NCBI GenBank assembly: GCA_017305555.1 | Contig: JAFKKM010000031.1 | Coordinates: 1-64,000 of the forward strand | DNA: 64,000 nt | Origin: Hyphomicrobiales bacterium | Lineage (GTDB): Bacteria; Pseudomonadota; Alphaproteobacteria; Rhizobiales; Xanthobacteraceae | Reading direction: 5' to 3' | Part shown: positions 57,649-64,000 of the stretch, piece after piece | Position numbering within the stretch: the first letter of the stretch is position 1 | Layout: each line of letters opens with the position of its first letter | Made by a program: the position numbers and the translations under genes | The notes under the pieces: generated by a model | What the model saw: the letters and a program-made list of their open reading frames with translations, nothing else | Database searches by the model: none | Told to the model about the DNA's origin: nothing

Positions 57649-59286
57649 CTAGCGTCCCGCCGGCGACGCAGCGTTGCGGCCGGCCCGTGAGAAAGCCGCG
57701 TCGTGATGGATCACGCCGCGAACCATGGTCATTAGCACGTTGACGCCGCGCAGGTCAGGCGCTGAATCCGCCAACGGATCGCGATCCGGCACGATCAGGT
57801 CGGCGGCCATGCCCGGCGCCAGCACGCCACGCCAGCTTTCCTGCTTCATCGCATAGGCGCCGCCATGGATATAGGCCGCGACGGCCTCGCGCGGGGTCAG
57901 CGCCTCGTTCGGGCCGATCGGCTCACCATCCGGCAAACCGCGATCCACCGCGTCGGCCATGCCGGCCCATGGCGAAGTGAGGCCGGTGGGCGCATCGGAA
58001 CTGGCGACGTAATGAACGCCGGCGGCCAACGCGGAGCGGCCGGGATATTTGTCATGCCTGCGCGGCCCGAACGCCTGCTCGATGGAGCGGCGCATCCGGG
58101 TGAGAAAACTCGGCTGCATCACGATCAGCGCGCCGAGCCGCTGCATTCGCGCAAAACCATCGCACGGCGGGCAGAAGAAGTGCTCGATGCGATGGCGCGG
58201 ATCGGGCCATGCTACACGCCCCTGTCCGGTCTCGTAGGCATCGATTACGCATGCCACCGCCCGGTCGCCGGTGGCATGCACCGCGACCTGCCAGCCGGCC
58301 TCGTGCGCGGCCACGATCACGCGTTTCAGGTCGGCCTCCGGCCGCATGAAGAAGCCGCGCGTCGGCGTGTCGCAATAGTCTTCACTGACAGCAGAAGTGC
58401 GTCCGCCGACGATGCCGTCGGCGAAAAACTTCAGCGTCATCGCCTGCCAGTCGGCATCGCGAGTCGGCATGAGCCCGCGCGCGACCGCTTCCTCCGGATC
58501 GAGTTGGTGCATGAAGCCGAGCCGCATCGGCAGATGCGCGCGCTCGCCGCGCGCCACCTGCCACACCGCGAACTCCTCGTCGAAGCCGCTGGTGAATCCC
58601 ACCGCCGCTTCCACCGCCGCCGTCATTCCCATGCGCAGGCAATCGTCGATGGTGGCGTGCAACGACTGCGCCAACGTCGCGCGGCTGATCGGCGGCACGC
58701 GGCGGAAAATCAATTCGGCGGCGGCTTCGGTGGCGCTGCCGTCAAGACGGCCATCGGCGCCGCGGCCGAACACGCCGCCCTGTACCTCAGAGATACCCTC
58801 GTCGATATCGAGCGCACGCAACGCCGCGCCGTTGACGATGGCGATGTGGCCGCAGAAGCGGCGGATCAGCACCGGATGATCCGGGATCGCGGCATTGAGT
58901 TCATCGCGGGTCGGATAGCGGTGTTCGGCCAGATGATTTTCGTCGAACTCCGCCGCGTGAACCCATTCGCCCTTCGGCGTCGTTGCCGCGCGCGCCTTGA
59001 TCCGGGCGATCACATCATCGACTGACGCCGCATGAGCGCGGCCGAGCGGGACCAGCAGCCGCCCATAGGCAATCGCGAACAGATGGATATGCGCGTCGGT
59101 GAGACCGGGCAGCACGGTGGCGCCTTGCAAATCGATGGTGTCGGCGGCGGCGGGCGCATCGCGCGTCGCACCGACCCACGCCACCTTGCCGTCGCGCACG
59201 ACAATGGCTTCCGCCGGGAAGCGATCCTCGGCGAAGCGATAGATCCGTCCGTTGATGAGCCGCAGCGAACTCGCGCGATCGGTCAC
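57649..59286 (-). CDS. YtcJ-like metal-dependent amidohydrolase
   Basis: 545 residues, Amidohydro_3/YtcJ branch. N-terminal beta domain (LINGRIYRFAEDRFPAEAIVVRDGKVAWVG), metal ligands in LPGLTDAHIHLF, the barrel segment LKFFADGIVGGRTSAV, VAVHATGDRAV and RHRIEHF with metal-binding His, then SSDAPTGLTSPWAGMADAV and a C-terminal GVLAPGMAADLIVPDRDP. It hydrolyses an amide or formyl-type bond in a still unknown compound. The GTG at 59286 has AGGA seven bases upstream. Between the binding-protein gene and livH of the third transporter. Confidence 0.88.
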   Translation of the reverse strand: MTDRASSLRLINGRIYRFAEDRFPAEAIVVRDGKVAWVGATRDAPAAADTIDLQGATVLPGLTDAHIHLFAIAYGRLLVPLGRAHAASVDDVIARIKARAATTPKGEWVHAAEFDENHLAEHRYPTRDELNAAIPDHPVLIRRFCGHIAIVNGAALRALDIDEGISEVQGGVFGRGADGRLDGSATEAAAELIFRRVPPISRATLAQSLHATIDDCLRMGMTAAVEAAVGFTSGFDEEFAVWQVARGERAHLPMRLGFMHQLDPEEAVARGLMPTRDADWQAMTLKFFADGIVGGRTSAVSEDYCDTPTRGFFMRPEADLKRVIVAAHEAGWQVAVHATGDRAVACVIDAYETGQGRVAWPDPRHRIEHFFCPPCDGFARMQRLGALIVMQPSFLTRMRRSIEQAFGPRRHDKYPGRSALAAGVHYVASSDAPTGLTSPWAGMADAVDRGLPDGEPIGPNEALTPREAVAAYIHGGAYAMKQESWRGVLAPGMAADLIVPDRDPLADSAPDLRGVNVLMTMVRGVIHHDAAFSRAGRNAASPAGR

Positions 59287-59440
59287 AAGGCAATCCTGAC
59301 GTGATGGCGTAGGTCGCGGGAAACGTGAAGACTCCCGCTCAGCCCGGTGGCTCACTTATTCCGAACACCCACATATCAAGCCGGGATGTCGAGAGACAAG
59401 CGAACCGCCGCGAGAGCGAGAGCCGTTAGTTGCGTCAGCG

Positions 59441-60616
59441 TTACTTGCTGCTCAGGGCCCAGTCGGGCTGCGCCTCGAAGGTCTTGATCTCCTTGTTGAT
59501 CAGCTTGCCATCAACCTTCTCGACCGTGCGCAGATAGACGTTCTGGCGGATGTGCCGGGTGTCCGGATCGATCGACACTGGGCCGCGCGGGCTGATCCAC
59601 TTCATACCCTTTACCGCATCGACCGCTTTCGCCGGATCGCGCTTGCCGTCCGTCGCCTCGATCATCTTGTAGATGACGCGCGCGCCGTCATAGGCTGCAA
59701 CCGAGGTCATGGTGATCTCGTCGAGCTTGCCGCCATCCTTCACGATCTGCGCGATGAACGCCTTGTTCTCCGGCGAGTCGTGCGACACCGCGTAGTGATA
59801 GGTCGAGAGGATGCCGATGCCGGCGTCGCCGATGGTCGGCAGGTCCGGCTCGGTGACCACGTCGCCGGTGGACATCAGCTTGACGCCGCCGGCTTTGAGG
59901 CCGTTGTCGATATACGCCTTGACGAAGCCCAGCGTCGGCGGGCCGGCGGGCAGGAACGTGAAGATGGTGTCGGCGCCGGAATCCTTGATCCGCTGCATGA
60001 TCGGGCCGAAGTCCGTGGTGTTGAGCGGCATCCGGATGGCTTCGACCACCTTGCCGCCCTCGGCCTCGAAGGTCTTCTTGAACGCCGCTTCGGCGTCGAT
60101 ACCGGGGCCGTAATCGCTCACCGCGATGGCAACCTTCTTGGAGCCGTTGGTCTTGGCGACCTTGGCGGCCGGCACCGTGTTCTGCCACATCGTGAACGAG
60201 GTGCGGACGATATACGGGCTCTTTTGCACGATGGCGGAGGTGGCGGCGTTCATCACCACCAGCGGCGTCTTGGATTCGTCCAGCAGCGGCGCGATCGCCA
60301 TCGCATCTGGCGTGAAATAGACGCCGGCGAGATATTGCACCTTGTCCTTGACCAGCAATTCCTGCGCCAGCGCCTTGGACTTCGCCGGGTTCGGCGATTC
60401 CTCGTCGCGATAGATAAATTCGACGGTGTGGCTGCCGACCTTGTTGCCATGCTCGGCAACCCAGGCGTCGATGCCCATCTTGAAGTTCTTGCCGAACAGC
60501 GCGTAAGGGCCGGACATCGTGCCGATCACGCCGACCTTGATGACGTCCGCCGATGCGCCGCCGGTCATCAGGCCGATGGCGACAGCCGCCGACAGCAATG
60601 TTGCTGATTTTTTCAT
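59441..60616 (-). CDS. periplasmic binding protein of the third Liv-type transporter
   Basis: 391 residues. Signal peptide ASA-DVIK (cleavage near residue 23), then IKVGVIGTMSGPYALFGKNFKMGIDAWV, VEFIYRDEESPNPAKSKALAQELLV and YDGARVIYKMIEATDG, a type 1 periplasmic binding protein of the Peripla_BP_6 class. Not close to the three tandem paralogues at 33-37 kb. A strong ribosome site GGAGAGGGAG precedes the start. Ligand unknown; neighbours suggest an amide or amine. Confidence 0.9.
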   Translation of the reverse strand: MKKSATLLSAAVAIGLMTGGASADVIKVGVIGTMSGPYALFGKNFKMGIDAWVAEHGNKVGSHTVEFIYRDEESPNPAKSKALAQELLVKDKVQYLAGVYFTPDAMAIAPLLDESKTPLVVMNAATSAIVQKSPYIVRTSFTMWQNTVPAAKVAKTNGSKKVAIAVSDYGPGIDAEAAFKKTFEAEGGKVVEAIRMPLNTTDFGPIMQRIKDSGADTIFTFLPAGPPTLGFVKAYIDNGLKAGGVKLMSTGDVVTEPDLPTIGDAGIGILSTYHYAVSHDSPENKAFIAQIVKDGGKLDEITMTSVAAYDGARVIYKMIEATDGKRDPAKAVDAVKGMKWISPRGPVSIDPDTRHIRQNVYLRTVEKVDGKLINKEIKTFEAQPDWALSSK

Positions 60617-60690
60617 CGCACTCCCTCTCCTTGTTTTTGTGTCGTTGTCGTTATGGCACGCCGCGGGTCGTTTGTGTGGTTCCGCGTGCA

Positions 60691-62133
60691 TCAAAACATC
60701 TCGAAGTACTCGCGCTGCTCCCACTCCGTCACTTCGGCCTGGAAACGGTCGATCTCGGCATTCTTGATAAAAACGTAGTAGTCCACAAGCTCGGCACCCA
60801 TCGCCTCGCGGAAGAACGGATCGTCCTTGAGCGCGAACACCGCTTCGCGCAACGACTTCGGCAGCAGACTGGCCTTAGTCTCGTAGGGCGTATCGGCATC
60901 GGGCCCGGGATCGAGCTTGCGATCGACGCCGTCGAGGCCGGAGAGTATCTGCGACGCCATGTAAAGATACGGATTCGCCGCCGGCTCGCCGACGCGGTTT
61001 TCCAGCCGCGTCGCCGGATCGTTCGGCCCGCCCAGCACCCGCAGCATCACGCCGCGATTGTCGCGGCCCCAGATCGCGCGATCCGGCGCCAGCGAATAGG
61101 AGCGATAGCGCTTGTAGCCGTTAATGGTCGGTGTGGTGAACACGGTGGCGGCGCGGGCGTGATCGAGCAGGCCGGCGAGATAATGCTTGCCGAGCGGCGA
61201 CAGCGGTTCGCCCTCTACCTTCGACATGAAGGCATTCTCGCCGGTCTTGGTCGAGACCAGCGACTGATGCAGATGCCAGCCCGACGACATCACATTGGGG
61301 ATTCGCGGCCGGCACATGAATGTCGCGTGGCAGCCGTGGCGGCGCGCGATCTGCTTCACCGCGCTGCGGAACAGCACCATGGTATCCGCCGGCGCGAGGC
61401 CGACGGTCGGCTGAAACACGAATTCGCATTGGCTCGGGCCGTACTCAACCTCCATCGAGCGCAACGGCAGGCCGAGCGCCATGACGTCCCGCCGCAGCAC
61501 TTCCAGCACCGGCTCCATCATGTCGTAGCGTTGTTCGGTAAGATACTGATAGCCGTGCGACAGCAGCGTCACATCCGGCGGCTCGCCCGGCTGCCCGGCG
61601 TGGTGCGGCTGCATTTTCGGGTCGGCGAGGCGGAAGATGTGAAACTCGACTTCAAGCCCGGCCATGAAGTGATAGCCGCGCGCGGCAAGCTTCTCCAGCA
61701 CCGAACGATAGAAGCCGCGCGTCGCGAACGGCACCGGGCGGCCATCGTTGAAATAGAGGTCGCACATCACCCAGCCGGTCGCGGGCGCCCACGGCAGCAC
61801 GCGGAAGGTGGTGGGATCGGGCACCATCAGCACATCGGCCGCGCCCTGCATCTCGGTCATGCCGAAGCCGCCACCGGCGGTGAACACCGGAAACACCGTC
61901 TTGTGCGAGGTGTCCTTCGCCAGCATCGTGGTGGTGATCGAACAGCCGCTTTCCAACGACCGCACCGCCTCGCCGGCAATCAACGTCTTGCCGCGCAGAA
62001 TGCCGTGCTGATCCGGAAACGACAGCCGGACGGTTTCGAGCTGCTGCTCTTCAACCATCCGCGCCAAGCGGGTCGCGGCCTCATGCTGCTCATCGGACCA
62101 GAGGCCGTGCTTCCTGACGAAACTCAACGTCAA
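60691..62133 (-). CDS. glutamine synthetase family ligase (gamma-glutamyl-amine synthetase type)
   Basis: 480 residues. The glutamine synthetase catalytic fold is clear: acidic metal sites GLEVEFHIF and SMEVEYGPSQCEF, HLHQSL (substrate loop, here SSGWHLHQSLV), ATP/phosphate arginines in NGYKRYRSYSLAPDRAIWGRDNRGVMLRVLGG, and the ENRVGEPAANPYLYMASQI end motif. It is not the housekeeping GlnA: the adenylylation loop is missing and the substrate regions differ. Relatives join glutamate to putrescine, isopropylamine or aniline. Adjacent to a Rieske oxygenase, so an amine-activation step before oxidation is plausible. Confidence 0.88.
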   Translation of the reverse strand: MTLSFVRKHGLWSDEQHEAATRLARMVEEQQLETVRLSFPDQHGILRGKTLIAGEAVRSLESGCSITTTMLAKDTSHKTVFPVFTAGGGFGMTEMQGAADVLMVPDPTTFRVLPWAPATGWVMCDLYFNDGRPVPFATRGFYRSVLEKLAARGYHFMAGLEVEFHIFRLADPKMQPHHAGQPGEPPDVTLLSHGYQYLTEQRYDMMEPVLEVLRRDVMALGLPLRSMEVEYGPSQCEFVFQPTVGLAPADTMVLFRSAVKQIARRHGCHATFMCRPRIPNVMSSGWHLHQSLVSTKTGENAFMSKVEGEPLSPLGKHYLAGLLDHARAATVFTTPTINGYKRYRSYSLAPDRAIWGRDNRGVMLRVLGGPNDPATRLENRVGEPAANPYLYMASQILSGLDGVDRKLDPGPDADTPYETKASLLPKSLREAVFALKDDPFFREAMGAELVDYYVFIKNAEIDRFQAEVTEWEQREYFEMF

Positions 62134-62164
62134 TATCCTTTGCTGAAATCGCGCAGCGTGAGAA

Positions 62165-63523
62165 TTATTCAGCAGCCGCGAGATGCGGCGCCTTTTTGGC
62201 GATATCCGACGGCACCGCCGCCGCCCACGGCGCGCCGCGCCGCCGCTTCACGTCGACTTCCATCCAGTACATCTCCCAGCCGCGGGTCGGACCGATGCCG
62301 TCCATCGTAGCCGGCCCCTGAATGCTGCGCGCGTTGGCGGCATCGAGGAACATGAACGGCTTGCCGCCGGATGTCACCTTCTCGATTTCCTGCCGCAGCA
62401 GGCGGCGATACTGGATGATGGCCTTGTCGGACTGGCCGAGATGCTCCTTGGTACGATCCTGGATCGCGCCCATCGACTCCACCGCCCACTGGTCGTGCAC
62501 GTTAATGTCAGTGCCCATACCGGTATAGGTCTCGGTCGCCTGCTCGTGTGGATCGAAGCCGTAATCGTTGGACTTGTTCTTGCGCGAGACGTAGTCCGGC
62601 AGTTCATAGAGTTCGAGGCGCTGGTCGCGCATCTTCTTCTTGTCCACTGGCGCACCGTAGCTGGTGAAGATCGCGTACCAGTAGCAATGCGTATCATCCA
62701 CCGGCACATGCCATTGCGTAATCGTCATCTCGGTGCTCATAGGGATGACGAAGGCATGCGGGAACAGTTGATTGGTGACGCGCACATGGGTGCGCTCGCT
62801 GTCGATCTCGCGCAGCGCGATCAGCCGCAGGCCGTATTCGGTCTGCTCGACATTGATGATCGGGTGATCGTATTCGCGTAGCACCTTGGTCATCGGCATT
62901 TCGCTGTCGGCGGACGCGCCGCGGAACTGCTTGCCGTAAGCGGCGGCCGGGTCTTCGTCCTCGAAGAAGCGATGCAGGAAGGAGGCGTGCGCCGGATCGA
63001 TACCAACTTCCAGCGCCTGCAACCAGTTGCAGTCCATCATGCCCTTGAAGGCGAAGGTGTAGGCATCCGGCGCGGCAAAGCAGTCGATTTCCGGGAACGC
63101 CGGCGGCTCGCCCTCGCCCATATAGGCCCACAGGATGCCCCCCTTCTCGACCACAGGATAAGCGCGCTGCTTGATGTTCTTGCACAGCACCGAGCCGGCC
63201 GGCTCCGCCGGCGTCTCGAGGCACTGGCCGTCGACATCGAACAGCCAGCCGTGGAACGCGCAACGCACGCCGCCGTTTTCCAGCCGGCCGAAAGCCAAGT
63301 CGGCACCGCGATGTGGACAATGCCGGTCCATCAGGCCGTAGCGGCCGCTTTCATCACGAAACAGCACGAGGTTTTCACCGAGCAGCCGCACCGGCTTGAT
63401 CGGCCGTTCGCCTTCCAGTTCGTCGACCAGCGCGGCGGGCTGCCAATACATCCGCATCAGCTTGCCGCAGGCGGTGCCCGGACCGGTCAGGGTGATGAGA
63501 TCGTTCTGCTGCTGGCTCATCAT
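62165..63523 (-). CDS. Rieske non-heme iron oxygenase, large subunit
   Basis: 452 residues. Rieske 2Fe-2S motif Cys69-x-His71 ... Cys88-x2-His91 (CPHRGAD; CAFHGW). Catalytic iron site His179 and His184 in DPAHASFLH, with a later Asp as third ligand. The long C-terminal domain and no separate beta subunit point to the phthalate-4,5-dioxygenase or demethylase type (alpha-only trimers), which need a separate reductase; none is visible here. ATG at 63523 has AAGGAG nine bases upstream. First gene of the operon; an IclR regulator is divergent. Confidence 0.9.
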   Translation of the reverse strand: MMSQQQNDLITLTGPGTACGKLMRMYWQPAALVDELEGERPIKPVRLLGENLVLFRDESGRYGLMDRHCPHRGADLAFGRLENGGVRCAFHGWLFDVDGQCLETPAEPAGSVLCKNIKQRAYPVVEKGGILWAYMGEGEPPAFPEIDCFAAPDAYTFAFKGMMDCNWLQALEVGIDPAHASFLHRFFEDEDPAAAYGKQFRGASADSEMPMTKVLREYDHPIINVEQTEYGLRLIALREIDSERTHVRVTNQLFPHAFVIPMSTEMTITQWHVPVDDTHCYWYAIFTSYGAPVDKKKMRDQRLELYELPDYVSRKNKSNDYGFDPHEQATETYTGMGTDINVHDQWAVESMGAIQDRTKEHLGQSDKAIIQYRRLLRQEIEKVTSGGKPFMFLDAANARSIQGPATMDGIGPTRGWEMYWMEVDVKRRRGAPWAAAVPSDIAKKAPHLAAAE

Positions 63524-63581
63524 GATGACGTTCTCCTTGGTGCCGCGGGCACCCCGCCGGCCTCAGGTTTCCTCACAGCCA

Positions 63582-63600
63582 TTGTTCGATAGACGAACAA
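63582..63600. promoter_or_regulatory. perfect palindrome, candidate IclR operator
   Basis: TTGTTCG-ATAGA-CGAACAA: 7-bp perfect arms with a 5-base spacer, 59 bases before the Rieske gene start, in the 283-base divergent gap with the IclR gene. It would overlap a promoter for the Rieske gene. The rest of the gap shows nothing definite. Confidence 0.65.
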
Positions 63601-63806
63601 ACGTCCGATTTGGTTTAGAGTGCCTCCAGATTGGAGCAGACGCAAGCTCGATTTCCAATTCGGCCTTCGTTGCAACGGCGGAGATTATGGCGCGGATTGC
63701 CGCCGGCCCGTCTCGGGGAGACGATGCGACGGCAACCCCACGCTGGTGCATAATCGCGCGATTCGCGGCCCCTCGTCGCGACCGACAACGGATGGCAATT
63801 GCCTGT

Positions 63807-64000
63807 ATGCCCAAGCTCAAACGCACCGCGGACGAACAACAGGCTAAACACGACGGGCCGGAAATCATCGAAAGCCTCGATCGCGGCCTGCGCGTGATCC
63901 AGTCGTTCGGCGCCGACCACCGGCCGATGACGCTAAGCGACATCGCCAAGGCCTGCGACCTGCCGCGCGCGACGGTGCGGCGCATCCTGCACACGCTGAT
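63807..64000 (+). CDS. IclR-family regulator (3' part outside window)
   Basis: The first 64 residues are visible: PEIIESLDRGLRVIQSFGADHRPM, then TLSDIAKACDLPRATVRRIL, the IclR winged helix. The protein runs past the window end. An ATG at 63792 is also in frame and would add five residues. Divergent from the Rieske/ligase/transporter operon, so it is the probable regulator of that cluster. Confidence 0.85.
   Translation, partial: MPKLKRTADEQQAKHDGPEIIESLDRGLRVIQSFGADHRPMTLSDIAKACDLPRATVRRILHTL

Noticed and set aside
60691-62133. Housekeeping glutamine synthetase
   Set aside because: Lacks the adenylylation-loop tyrosine region and PII (glnB) neighbour, differs in substrate loops, and lies in a catabolic cluster.

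Overview
The window looks like chromosomal DNA of an alphaproteobacterium of the Bradyrhizobium/Rhodopseudomonas/Afipia group (Nitrobacteraceae). The grounds are very high GC with GC-rich third positions, carA and carB separated by several kilobases, a six-gene set in exactly the order described for the Rhodopseudomonas palustris pimFABCDE operon, many branched-chain-type (Liv) ABC systems, and short palindromic intergenic repeats of the kind common in these genomes. This placement is inference from gene content; no search was run.

Layout. 1-9.6 kb is housekeeping: a partial GatB/YqeY gene, carA, a hotdog thioesterase, a PAP2 membrane protein, dps, a methyltransferase, an odd tRNA-like gene, carB and greA. 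9.9-19.7 kb is mixed: DoxX, TauE/SafE, lrp divergent from trxB with a LysR regulator, a probable small RNA, an orphan ParA, small membrane and secreted proteins, a Tat-type beta-carbonic anhydrase, glpK and a CusF-like secreted protein. 19.7-29.8 kb holds pimE-D-C-B-A-F on the minus strand with a divergent IclR regulator. 29.9-37.3 kb is a complete Liv ABC transporter (ATPases first, then permeases) followed by three tandem paralogous binding proteins. It sits next to the pim genes, so a dicarboxylate or related organic acid substrate is plausible. 37.6-45.4 kb has a glycerate 2-kinase, a MarR regulator divergent from a second Liv system (with a LivM-LivG fusion and no binding protein), an SDR and a flavin monooxygenase-like protein.

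45.4-54.2 kb is the most interesting region. On the minus strand are a 76-residue Ser/Thr/Asp-rich precursor peptide, an ATP-grasp ligase of the graspetide (MvdD-like) type and a peptidase-less ABC exporter, with a terminator-like hairpin between precursor and ligase. Upstream on the same strand are three translationally coupled membrane genes, one carrying a spermidine-synthase-like domain. Divergent from these are a large polytopic histidine kinase with a PDZ-like extracytoplasmic segment, resembling the ComP architecture, and a LuxR-type response regulator. Together this could be a ribosomal peptide system with its own sensing circuit.

54.3-64 kb is a third Liv system with a binding protein, an amidohydrolase, a glutamine-synthetase-like ligase and a Rieske oxygenase, with a divergent IclR regulator cut by the window end. 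A perfect 19-bp palindrome lies between the Rieske gene and the regulator. It reads as an uptake-and-catabolism cluster for an amine, amide or aromatic substrate.
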